From: Lachnospiraceae bacterium UBA4381
Lineage (GTDB): Bacteria > Bacillota > Clostridia > Lachnospirales > Lachnospiraceae
Direction: 5' to 3'
Assembly: GCA_002391105.1 (NCBI GenBank)
Contig: DGRT01000036.1
Span: 1 to 7,564 of the forward strand
DNA length: 7,564 nt
In this document: piece by piece, positions 1-6,196 of the stretch
How positions within the stretch are numbered: the stretch's first letter is position 1
How the letters are laid out: the number at the start of each line of letters is the position of its first letter
Notes under the pieces: model-generated
What the model was told of the DNA's origin: nothing
Databases searched by the model: none
The model's input: only the letters and a program-made list of their open reading frames with translations
Position numbers and translations under genes: made by a program

Positions 1-1330
1 CATAGCCATCCATACTGAAGCCACTGACGAATCCATATACGGAATTAAGTACAACAAGTGCAAGAGAAAGTGAAAGGATTACTGTGACCAGCTTTTTCTT
101 TGGCTTTCCATTTTTATCCATTTCTTCTGTATATTTAACTGTTTCAACAGGTGAAACCTTTGATGCTTTGCGGCAAGGCTCCATAGCGCTTATTATTACT
201 GTGATATAAGAGAATAAGGCTGCGCCAAGAAGAATCCATACATTTATATGAAGCTCGCCCTTTCCAACATTAACTGTATCAAACTGTCCTGAAATGATTG
301 GAAGAAGAAATACTGCAACCAGAACTCCAAGAGCTGTTCCAACAGGAATACCGATAAGTGAAATGATATTTGCTCTCTTCATCACTATTTTCCTAAGCTG
401 TTTTTCTGTCGTTCCGATAGTCTTAAGCAGCCCGAATTCCTGAATGTCTGAAATAATATTTATATCAAATATATTGAAAATAATCAGATAGCCTGCAAGC
501 ATAAATACAGCGCATAAGGATAGGCAGATAATTACCATAGTTGGATCAAGATTGCTGGTTCCATAAGCCCAGTTAACACCATAGTCAACATCTTCTCTTA
601 TTCCGGTTCTGGCTATAAGCTTCAGAATCTTACCTTCAATATTTAAGCTATTATTGAAATTAAAATCTACCGAATATCTTCCGACATAATCATTTGTATC
701 AGATTCCGGAAGCGGTACTGTCTTGGCAGGTGCATACTTTTCCTGAAAGCCTTTTGAGAAATATGTCATCTGCGAAGGATTTATCGGATCTCCTTCATAG
801 ATACCGCATACTGTAAATTCTTTCTCTATCACTTCATTTTCTAATTCAATATCAAGAGTAACCTTACTACCCACTTCTGAGGGAACACTCAGAGCCTCAA
901 GTACAACATCACTCAGAACAACCTCGTCCTCTGCTTCCGGCATTCTACCCTTTGAAGGATAGCTGAAGCCTTCTTTTGCATTTCTATCCTCAGCGAAGTA
1001 ACACTCTGCATGAATCTTCTTCAGCTCCTCATTTGAGAGCATACCTACCATGATTCTGTATGATACAGTTTTTAACTTTGGATCATCCTTAACCTGATTA
1101 TATTCAGCCTCTGTCAGATACTTAAAACTACCGTGACAGCTTCCGCCAGCCTGTCTCATCGAGCCTTCCTGAATCTCATTTAACATACTTCCTCCGACAG
1201 AGAAAAGTGAAGAGAAAAGAAGACTTGTTAAGATTACAGCCATGACCAGTACCACATACTTATTAAACTTTGCCTTTATTCCACTTACTGCTATATTACT
1301 AATTACTTTTTTATTATCTACATTCTTCAT
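1..1330 (-). CDS. ABC transporter permease, FtsX/MacB type (C-terminus beyond window)
   Basis: This open frame of 443 codons runs off the window start, so the protein is incomplete at its C-terminus. It is the membrane subunit partnering the ATPase encoded just upstream. Residues about 25-45 form a first membrane helix, followed by a large extracytoplasmic domain of about 215 residues. Helices lie near 265-288, 321-345 and 363-383. The sequence QEFGLLKTIGTTEKQLRK (297-314) is the typical FtsX cytoplasmic loop, and the stretch at 384-400 (EPCRKASKVSPVETVKY) is the usual end of an FtsX domain. A further helix from about 412 suggests a second FtsX unit outside the window, as in roughly 800-residue exporters. 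The ATG at 1330 is preceded by AAGG at a spacing of 8. The gap of 99 bases to the ATPase gene has no terminator, so the two are probably one transcript. The substrate (antimicrobial peptide, lipid or other) cannot be told. Confidence 0.9.
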   Translation of the reverse strand, partial: MKNVDNKKVISNIAVSGIKAKFNKYVVLVMAVILTSLLFSSLFSVGGSMLNEIQEGSMRQAGGSCHGSFKYLTEAEYNQVKDDPKLKTVSYRIMVGMLSNEELKKIHAECYFAEDRNAKEGFSYPSKGRMPEAEDEVVLSDVVLEALSVPSEVGSKVTLDIELENEVIEKEFTVCGIYEGDPINPSQMTYFSKGFQEKYAPAKTVPLPESDTNDYVGRYSVDFNFNNSLNIEGKILKLIARTGIREDVDYGVNWAYGTSNLDPTMVIICLSLCAVFMLAGYLIIFNIFDINIISDIQEFGLLKTIGTTEKQLRKIVMKRANIISLIGIPVGTALGVLVAVFLLPIISGQFDTVNVGKGELHINVWILLGAALFSYITVIISAMEPCRKASKVSPVETVKYTEEMDKNGKPKKKLVTVILSLSLALVVLNSVYGFVSGFSMDGY

Positions 1331-1429
1331 TGTTCTATCCTTTTTTTTATGTCTTGTATATTAATTTAGTAAACAACCAGAACATCGCTCGCAAAATAAC
1401 CGGACTAATGCCGAGAATGAATCTGTGTA

Positions 1430-2098
1430 CTAGCGTGTCACTATATGACCATCCTCGATTCTGATGGTTCTGTCCGCCATCTGCGCTATCTCATCATTAT
1501 GTGTGATCATAACTATTGTCTGATTAAATTTATTACCGGTAGTCTTCAGAAGTCCCAGTACATCCTGACTGGTTTTTGTATCAAGATTGCCTGTAGGTTC
1601 ATCTGCCAGTATAATGGCAGGCTTTGAAGCAAGCGCTCTTGCTATAGCCACTCTCTGCTGCTGACCACCGGACAGCTTGGAAGGAAGTACCTTTAACTTC
1701 TTTTCGATTCCAAGAGTTTCGATTACATTTTCTATATATTCTTTATCAGCCTTCCTGCCATCCAGTTGAAGTGGAAGAACGATATTATCATATACACTGA
1801 TTGAAGGAACCAGATTGAAGCTCTGGAATATAAATCCTATCTTTCTTCTCCTGAAGATACATAACTCATCTCCCTTAAGTCCTGATATATCTTTATCATC
1901 AATTATGACCTTTCCCTCAGTTGGATTATCAAGTCCTCCAAGCATATGAAGCAGAGTTGACTTTCCGCTTCCGCTGGTTCCTATGATGCTTACAAACTCA
2001 CCACGCTCAACCTCTATACTCACATCATCGAGAGCCTTTACTAAAGTCTCGCCCTCTCCGTAATACTTCTTTAAATGTTCGGCAACTAATATACTCAT
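1430..2098 (-). CDS. ABC transporter ATP-binding protein, MacB/LolD/BceA type
   Basis: This 222-residue ATPase has the normal length for stand-alone LolD/BceA/MacB-type nucleotide-binding subunits and drives the FtsX-type permease encoded downstream. All catalytic elements are present: Walker A GTSGSGKST (40-48), Q-loop Q92, signature LSGGQQQRVAIARAL (142-156), Walker B with catalytic ADEPTGNLD (165-173) and H-loop H200. The family-typical start VKALDDVSIEVERGEFVSIIG (20-40) is also there. The ATG at 2098 has AGGAGA at a spacing of 6. The gene follows the histidine kinase terminator and has its own promoter region. Nothing in the sequence is defective. Export or removal of a membrane-active compound is the usual role of such pairs near a two-component system, but that is inference here. 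Confidence 0.95.
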   Translation of the reverse strand: MSILVAEHLKKYYGEGETLVKALDDVSIEVERGEFVSIIGTSGSGKSTLLHMLGGLDNPTEGKVIIDDKDISGLKGDELCIFRRRKIGFIFQSFNLVPSISVYDNIVLPLQLDGRKADKEYIENVIETLGIEKKLKVLPSKLSGGQQQRVAIARALASKPAIILADEPTGNLDTKTSQDVLGLLKTTGNKFNQTIVMITHNDEIAQMADRTIRIEDGHIVTR

Positions 2099-2163
2099 AT
2101 CCTGTCTCCTATTACTTATTCTTTAATGCTTCCATATCGAAGCTTTATTTTTTTACAATACGA

Positions 2164-2205
2164 ATAGTAACATAGAATTATTACCAGATTATTTCCAGAT
2201 TCTTT
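2164..2205 (-). promoter_or_regulatory. Possible regulator-activated promoter of the ABC operon (two tandem 11-bp repeats upstream of an extended -10)
   Basis: On the minus strand two adjacent 11-mers, AAAGAATCTGG and AAATAATCTGG (plus-strand positions 2205-2195 and 2194-2184), lie directly upstream of TGTTACTAT, an extended -10 box at 2172-2164. The repeats would cover the -35 region, where no consensus -35 exists. OmpR-family regulators commonly bind tandem repeats with about one helical turn between them in this position. The match to that arrangement is seen in the sequence. Binding by the nearby response regulator is inferred. Confidence 0.35.
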
Positions 2206-2219
2206 CATTTTTGAAAGAT

Positions 2220-2248
2220 TCTATATTTAAGTATCTATTCACTGTCAA
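2220..2248 (-). promoter_or_regulatory. Sigma-70-type promoter upstream of the ABC operon
   Basis: On the minus strand TTGACA (2248-2243) and TATAGA (2225-2220) are separated by exactly 17 bases, close to the vegetative consensus. The -35 box touches the T-tract of the kinase terminator. Just after the -10, at the expected transcription start, lies a perfect inverted repeat TCTTTCA-TTTT-TGAAAGA (2201-2218), which could be an operator or a hairpin at the RNA 5' end. It would leave a leader of about 115 bases before the ATPase gene. Confidence 0.5.
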
Positions 2249-2250
2249 AC

Positions 2251-2284
2251 AAAAAAGAGCCTATCCCATCTCGGGATACGACTC
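2251..2284 (-). terminator. Rho-independent terminator after the histidine kinase gene
   Basis: Read on the minus strand, 20 bases after the kinase stop codon, GAGT...TATCCC pairs with GGGATA...GCTC around a 5-base loop. The inner stem is TATCCC/GGGATA (2262-2267 with 2273-2278) and the outer one GAG/CTC (2257-2259 with 2282-2284). A run of six T follows. This ends the regulator-kinase transcript and separates it from the ABC transporter transcript. Confidence 0.75.
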
Positions 2285-2304
2285 CTTTATCATTTACAAG
2301 AGAG

Positions 2305-3186
2305 TTACTTTCTTAGATATATTATAAACTCTCCACCTTTTCTCTTATTGTTTGGAACAACCTTGATATATCCATCTTCCCTGGAAAGAATCTCTCTGGT
2401 CAGGTAGAGACCTATTCCGACTCCCTCCTCCTGCTGAACCTCTTCTCCCCTGAAGAATCTTCCGAATATCCTCGCTGCATCCTCCTCAGTAATACCCTTT
2501 CCTTCATCTATAACATGTATTTCCGCATACATGTCAGTTTCAGAAATTCTCACATCTATTTTGCCACTCTCCGGGGAATACTTAACTGCATTATCCAGAA
2601 CATTTACCAGCGCTTCCAGTGTCCACTTCATATCAAAGCTTGCTTCAATATCACTTTGAGAAGAATCCAAAGACTTAAATGCTATCCCACGCAGCTCTGC
2701 CTTCTGCTTCACTGCAGCTATACCTGATTCCACCAGCAAACTCACCCGTGACCTTGCAGCTTTCACCTCCAGAGTACCACTTTCAAGTCTCGAAAGCTTA
2801 GTAAGCGAATCAATAAGAAATTCCAGCCTTTGATTCTGTCTGTTTATTTCATCTGCATACTTTCTGACTTTCTCCAGAGATTTCTTTATACTCTCAGAAT
2901 CTTTTCCTCTTGCCTGATTAATCTCTTCCGAAAGCAGCTCAGTGTACATTTTAATATTCGTCATCGGTGTCTTCGTCTGATGAGATATATCAGATATAAA
3001 CTGTTCCAGTCTATGCCTTTCAGCCTCCAGATTCTGACTGGAGATAACCGACGTTCCAAGAAATTCCTTCCATTTGGATTCGAGTCTGGACAGCTTTGTT
3101 TCATCGTAGTTACTCTCCACGAAGGATCCGTTTATTGCATCGTCCAGCATCTCATCCAGTCTTTCAAGTGTTTTATTTCTTAACAT
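2305..3186 (-). CDS. Sensor histidine kinase without membrane segments
   Basis: This is the sensor kinase partner of the response regulator encoded just upstream. Counting from the chosen ATG (293 residues), the H-box SDISHQTKTP carries the phosphorylated His69. The N-box is NVLDNAVKYSP (195-205), the G1 box DEGKGI starts near 227, the F-box is FGRFFRG and the G2 box is GVGIGLYL near 256-263. The first 60 residues are hydrophilic and partly helical, with no membrane segment or recognised sensor domain. A GTG at 3219 would add 11 residues (304 total), but the ATG at 3186 has GGAG six bases upstream and begins the family-like sequence NKTLERLDEMLDDAI. An in-frame stop at 3238-3240 rules out a longer N-terminus. 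The kinase must therefore be cytoplasmic, perhaps sensing through the ABC transporter. Some relatives may be naturally soluble, so truncation is not proven. Confidence 0.92.
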   Translation of the reverse strand: MLRNKTLERLDEMLDDAINGSFVESNYDETKLSRLESKWKEFLGTSVISSQNLEAERHRLEQFISDISHQTKTPMTNIKMYTELLSEEINQARGKDSESIKKSLEKVRKYADEINRQNQRLEFLIDSLTKLSRLESGTLEVKAARSRVSLLVESGIAAVKQKAELRGIAFKSLDSSQSDIEASFDMKWTLEALVNVLDNAVKYSPESGKIDVRISETDMYAEIHVIDEGKGITEEDAARIFGRFFRGEEVQQEEGVGIGLYLTREILSREDGYIKVVPNNKRKGGEFIIYLRK

Positions 3187-3237
3187 ATATATCTCCGATT
3201 CGCAGAGCTCCTGCCCCACTGCCTGCTCATATAATGA

Positions 3238-3280
3238 CTAACCATCCGCTCCCACATATATAAGCGTGAGATATGGTTGG
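3238..3280 (-). other. Imperfect hairpin between response regulator and kinase genes
   Basis: CTAACCAT (3238-3245) pairs with ATGGTTGG (3273-3280), with one G-T wobble, around an inner partly paired region (CTC at 3249-3251 with GAG at 3268-3270). It starts about 50 bases ahead of the kinase start codon. It is not followed by a T-run, so it is not a typical terminator. It could affect RNA stability or the level of kinase made. No function is shown by the sequence. Confidence 0.3.
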
Positions 3281-3283
3281 ACT

Positions 3284-3994
3284 TCAATCAAACCTATAAC
3301 CCTGTCCATATACGGTACTGATGTATTTTTCTTTACCTCCGGCAGAGAGTTTGCTACGAAGTCTGTTAATAGTAACTGAAAGAGCATTCTCCTCAACATA
3401 TTCACCACTATCTCCCCATAGCCTCTCTATAAGTGTATCTCTGGTAAGTATGAGTCCCCTGTTATCCAAAAAGATTTTAAGAAGCCTCTGCTCATTTACG
3501 CTAAGGAATATTTCTTCATTTCCTTTACTAAAGGTTAACTTATCAAAGTCAAAAATCATTCCGTCTATCTCATATATATTTGAAGAACCGGCATCCATTT
3601 TCTTATCCGAAGCCTCCTGCTGCTGTGTAATCCTGCTTCTTCTCATAAGTGCATTTACTCTTGCCCTGAGAACCGCAAGACTAAATGGTTTCGTAAGGAA
3701 ATCATCCGCTCCGATAGTAAGTCCCGTTACCTCATCTATCTCCAGATCATTAGCTGTAAGAATCAATACCGGAACATCACTTCTCTCCCGCACGAACTTA
3801 AGATAGTCATATCCTATTCCATCCGGAAGATTCAGATCAAGAATAATGAGGCACAGCTCGCTTCCATACTTCTCAAATCCCGTCTTTGCAGCTCCTATCG
3901 TATATTCCTTATGAAAAGCATCCGCAGCATCAGCTAGTGATATAGATATTCCCTCGCTTAGCGATTTATCATCTTCAACTATTTGTATAACCAT
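3284..3994 (-). CDS. OmpR/PhoB-family response regulator
   Basis: This DNA-binding response regulator takes phosphate from the adjacent kinase and most likely controls the downstream ABC operon. From the chosen start it has 236 residues, normal for the family. The receiver domain has the acidic pair in IVEDD (residues 5-9), the phospho-acceptor Asp53 in LIILDLNLPDG, the conserved Thr in LTAND and Lys102 in LTKPF. The C-terminal winged-helix domain has the usual LSVNEQRLLKIFLDN, RDTLIERLWG and the closing ISTVYGQGYRFD. An ATG at 4003 would add MDI, but AAGGA abuts that codon directly. It lies 9 bases from the ATG at 3994, which I therefore choose. The gene is first in the operon. The kinase gene follows after about 97 bases (64 if the GTG start is used). 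Confidence 0.93.
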   Translation of the reverse strand: MVIQIVEDDKSLSEGISISLADAADAFHKEYTIGAAKTGFEKYGSELCLIILDLNLPDGIGYDYLKFVRERSDVPVLILTANDLEIDEVTGLTIGADDFLTKPFSLAVLRARVNALMRRSRITQQQEASDKKMDAGSSNIYEIDGMIFDFDKLTFSKGNEEIFLSVNEQRLLKIFLDNRGLILTRDTLIERLWGDSGEYVEENALSVTINRLRSKLSAGGKEKYISTVYGQGYRFD

Positions 3995-4031
3995 AATATC
4001 CATTCCTTATATTACAAAATCCAATAATGAT

Positions 4032-4059
4032 ATCATATCCATTTTTGAACTATTGAAAA
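4032..4059 (-). promoter_or_regulatory. Candidate promoter of the regulator-kinase operon
   Basis: On the minus strand TTTTCA (4059-4054) and TATGAT (4037-4032) are 16 bases apart, with the expected start about 30 bases ahead of the regulator ATG. The -10 overlaps a 10-base palindrome ATGATATCAT (4027-4036), which could be an operator. The -35 is poor, so the call is moderate at best. Further upstream, AAGGAT-CAGA-ATCCTT (4080-4095) forms a 6-bp hairpin or operator-like dyad of unknown role. Confidence 0.35.
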
Positions 4060-4106
4060 TAACACAACTTATGCTGTCGAAGGATCAGAATCCTTGCCTG
4101 ATTTTC

Positions 4107-4208
4107 AGCCCACGCCATATAATAGGAAAATGGCATAGACAGACTCTTCTGCCCTCGTCCTTGATATTCATCATCCCGTACCTTGGAATTCCATCTTAGA
4201 ATTATATC
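4107..4208 (-). pseudogene. Rearranged partial copy of the calcineurin-like phosphoesterase gene
   Basis: Two blocks match the phosphoesterase gene at 6409-6963 in the same orientation. Block one, 4116-4171, matches 6605-6660 at 53 of 56 bases (codons 102-120, including the metal-ligand His115). Block two, 4172-4208, matches 6831-6867 at 36 of 37 bases (codons 33-45). The 170 bases between these blocks in the intact gene are missing. The join lies at TCAT, which occurs at both break points (6657-6660 and 6827-6830). The loss of 170 bases also breaks the frame. Weak similarity continues to about 4107 with a small gap. This is a non-coding relic of a duplication, and its high identity suggests a recent origin or gene conversion. 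It ends close to the truncated lysR. Confidence 0.85.
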
Positions 4209-4253
4209 ACAACTTTACCCACACGAACATTATTAACTATCAGTATTCAGTAC

Positions 4254-5063
4254 AAAAGGCAGCCCACCTTCTCCTATCAGATAAAACTCTTAGAGGAGGA
4301 GGTCGGATTTGATATCTTTGAAAGAAATGGCAAAGGCGCAACTCTTACCCCCGCAGGTCAGCAGTTTGTCAGCTTTCTTATCAGTATGCGGGAGGATATG
4401 AAGCGCGCCATCGAGCAGGGACAGAATTTCAGTTCCAGATACAGAGACAGCATAAGCTTAAGCCTTATGGTAAGACAAGCTATATACTTCCTGCCGGAAG
4501 CCATCCGCAGCTTTGAGAAAGAAGAGTCACATGTGCAGATTACTCCAAAGTTCCAGTACGAAGGCGGCATGGACTCCTTCCTGAAAAATGATGTCGATAT
4601 ACTCTTCACCTTAAAGGAATATACAAAACAGCTCGCAGGCACCACCGTCCACGAGCTGTTCAGAAGTCATATATATTTAATTACGGACAAGGATGACCCA
4701 CTTGCCTCAAAAAACGTCATAACCGATGAAGATATATACGGAAGAACCCTCATGGTCGGAGGGGGCTCCCCTGCACTCCTGCGTTCTGTCCAGCAAAAGC
4801 TTATGTCATCAGGAAGGATATCTTATTTCAACAGTCCGGATCATGAGACAACACTTACAAATGTTGCTGCCGGACGCGGCGTATGCCTTGCGCCGGGCTT
4901 TTTAAATGATCACAGCGACCAGTTTTCCTGGATTCCTTATGATTGCAAAGATACCTTTGACTGTGTACTCTGCACTCATAAAACAGATAACAGGGATAGT
5001 CTGCAGAAATTCATCAGAATCCTGAAACAGCTATACAATGAGGCTGTGGCATTTCCTTTATAA
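4254..5063 (+). pseudogene. LysR-family transcriptional regulator lacking the start of its DNA-binding domain
   Basis: The frame ending at 5063 is open from 4200 and reads as a LysR regulator from QPTFSYQIKLLEEEVGFDIF (4260 onward). That corresponds to the recognition helix and the start of the wing. It continues through ERNGKGATLTPAGQQF and a full effector-binding domain (about 4430-5063). The first 25 or so residues of the helix-turn-helix and the start codon are missing. The sequence before 4254 does not resemble LysR, and the phosphoesterase relic ends 45 bases upstream. The first in-frame ATG is at 4386 and would give a 225-residue protein with no DNA-binding domain and no clear ribosome binding site. 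AGGAGGAGG at 4294-4302 is explained by the codons for EEE. I call it a broken gene. A free effector-binding domain is the less likely alternative. Confidence 0.8.
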
Positions 5064-5070
5064 TATAACA

Positions 5071-5110
5071 GCTTAAATCCGTGATAATTCTTCAGGATTA
5101 AAGCTTTATA
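5071..5110. terminator. Weak hairpin between convergent lysR relic and peptide gene
   Basis: GCTTAAATCC (5071-5080) pairs with GGATTAAAGC (5095-5104) with one mismatch and a 14-base loop. It lies 8 bases after the lysR stop and about 50 bases beyond the stop of the convergent peptide gene. The following bases are T-rich on the plus strand (TTTATATTCTT) but have no clean T-run. It could end transcription from both sides. Confidence 0.35.
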
Positions 5111-5155
5111 TTCTTCTGCCATAATAGTTGTTAATTCTATCCTTTTCATGTCACT

Positions 5156-5416
5156 TTATCTATTATTTATAGCTTTCGCAATCGAAGATTCGAGAACGCC
5201 TCCACATTGCGGACATGGCGTATCTTTTTTTAAACCTAATTTAATTGAATCACCATGTGTATATACCTTACCGCAAGAGGCACACTCATACATTGGTATT
5301 TTATTTAATAAATTGGAAATTCCGCCTCCTGCCACCTGTTCAAGTTCCTCTGTTGTCAGTTCATTTAACTGACCATCAATCTTCGCTTTCAGTTCATCTC
5401 TTCTGTTATCTCCCAT
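5156..5416 (-). CDS. Double-glycine leader peptide with a four-cysteine zinc-ribbon-like core
   Basis: This is an 86-residue small protein. The ATG at 5416 has a perfect AAGGAGGT at a spacing of 7. An in-frame ATG at 5452 would add 12 residues but ignores this site. Residues 1-31 form a charged leader ending ELTTEELEQVAGG, the classic double-glycine signal cut by the peptidase domain of bacteriocin-type ABC exporters. The predicted core of about 55 residues has CASCG (C45, C48) and CPQCGG (C68, C71) with 19 residues between, spacing that could bind zinc or be modified. Its class is therefore RiPP or class II bacteriocin-like precursor, or a secreted signalling peptide. No modification enzyme, immunity gene or peptidase-type exporter is seen in the window. 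It has its own promoter and stands alone among broken genes. Activity is unknown. Confidence 0.8.
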   Translation of the reverse strand: MGDNRRDELKAKIDGQLNELTTEELEQVAGGGISNLLNKIPMYECASCGKVYTHGDSIKLGLKKDTPCPQCGGVLESSIAKAINNR

Positions 5417-5475
5417 TGTAATTACCTCCTTATCTAACTGTACAGAATCCAACTATTACAAAGAAACCTAAACAT

Positions 5476-5504
5476 ATAGTACCATACGATATACATATTA
5501 ACAA
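5476..5504 (-). promoter_or_regulatory. Promoter of the double-glycine peptide gene
   Basis: On the minus strand TTGTTA (5504-5499) and TACTAT (5481-5476) are exactly 17 bases apart, and TGG before the -10 gives an extended -10 (TGGTACTAT). The expected transcription start is near 5469, giving a leader of about 53 bases before the ATG at 5416. A palindrome TACATATGTA at 5537-5546 lies upstream and might be an operator. Confidence 0.6.
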
Positions 5505-5570
5505 CCTGTGAATTCAAAAGCATAGAACTCAACATTTACATATGTATCATACCGGATTTAAGATAACTGC

Positions 5571-5599
5571 TTTTATGTTTAAAAAATATATGCTACTAT
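5571..5599 (+). promoter_or_regulatory. Candidate promoter of the metallo-hydrolase relic
   Basis: TGCTACTAT (5591-5599) is an extended -10 box on the plus strand. The -35 region 17 bases upstream (TTTTAT) is poor. The start would be near 5606, about 70 bases before the relic's ATG, with the hairpin at 5622-5648 inside the leader. Confidence 0.3.
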
Positions 5600-5621
5600 G
5601 ATATACGTAGTTAAAGTCAAA

Positions 5622-5648
5622 ATGCCTTCCCACCTGCAGGAAAGGCAT
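5622..5648. other. Hairpin between the divergent peptide and hydrolase genes
   Basis: ATGCCTT (5622-5628) pairs perfectly with AAGGCAT (5642-5648). Two further G-C pairs follow an internal mismatch, and the loop is ACCTGCA. On the minus strand it is followed by TTTTGACTTT, so it could act as a weak terminator for leftward transcription. On the plus strand it would sit in the leader RNA of the hydrolase relic. Its role is open. Confidence 0.45.
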
Positions 5649-5678
5649 CACTAATTATTCTGTATAGAGGCTAAAGCT

Positions 5679-6196
5679 ATGGATGTATCATTTATTTCAG
5701 TAAATGCGCAAAACAGCATACGAATCGATGCAAATGGAATTATTATCTATGTAGATCCATTTCAAATAAAAAAGGAAACCGGCGATGCTGATTTTATACT
5801 TCTGCCGGAATAAATCATCCTGTCGAACCCGGAAAAGCTTACTCCGTAAATGGTCTCAGCTTTGAAACTGTTGCCATGTATAATAAAGCGAAACCGTTTC
5901 ATCTCAAGAAAGCAGGCTGGTGTGGATATATAATTAATATCTCAGGAACCCGTATATATATAGCCGGAGATATTGATGATATAGACGAGGCAAAGTCCGT
6001 AAAATGTGATATTGCCATGATACCCATCGGTGGATTCTATACAATGAACTATAAAGAAGGTGCAGCTCTCATTAACACTATGAAGCCACAGGTTGTTATT
6101 CCGACTCACTATGGAACAGTTGTAGGCAGCCCAACTGATGGAGAGAACTTTGCAAAGCTCGTAGATAAAAATATACAGGTGGAGCTATTACTCTGA
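5679..6196 (+). pseudogene. Metallo-beta-lactamase-fold hydrolase (COG2220-like), internally deleted
   Basis: Two halves of one gene lie in different frames. The first, ATG 5679 to TAA 5811-5813 (44 codons), reads like the family start, with SIRIDANGIIIYVDPFQIKK and ending GDADFILLPE. The second runs from about 5805 to the TGA at 6194-6196. It holds VEPGKAYSVNGLSFETVAMY, then KPFHLKKAGWCGY, the metal-ligand Asp in IAGDIDD and the final metal-ligand His in IPTHYGT. Between FILL and VEPG the family normally has about 35-45 residues, including the THxHxDH zinc or metal motif. These are absent and the frame shifts, so the enzyme cannot be active. An ATG at 5876 would allow a 106-residue C-terminal fragment, which lacks most metal ligands. 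The missing motif makes a simple sequencing error an inadequate explanation. Confidence 0.85.

Noticed and set aside
1331..1429. Terminator or separate promoter between the ABC ATPase and permease genes.
   Set aside because: No stable hairpin with a T-run and no convincing -35/-10 pair was found. The A8 tract is just upstream of the ribosome binding site, so the two genes are treated as one transcript.
2830..3183. Plus-strand open frames opposite the kinase and response regulator genes (also 3321-3806).
   Set aside because: They are complementary-strand shadows of strongly conserved two-component genes, without ribosome binding sites.
4107..4208. Template or variable repeat of a diversity-generating retroelement, given the near-identical repeat with scattered mismatches.
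   Set aside because: The four mismatches are not biased to adenines, the copy has a 170-base deletion, the repeat is in the middle of an enzyme gene, and no reverse transcriptase is present.
4293..4302. Very strong Shine-Dalgarno-like run AGGAGGAGG as evidence of a restarted lysR.
   Set aside because: It encodes the conserved Glu-Glu-Glu of the LysR helix, and no in-frame start codon follows at a useful distance. The ATG at 4327 is out of frame and stops soon.
4358..4645. Minus-strand open frame of 95 codons opposite the lysR relic.
   Set aside because: The plus-strand frame has clear LysR similarity over the same bases. The reverse frame has no ribosome binding site or recognisable features.
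5811..5813. The TAA in the hydrolase gene as a mere sequencing error in an intact gene.
   Set aside because: Correcting the frame would still leave the family's HxHxDH segment of about 35-45 residues missing.
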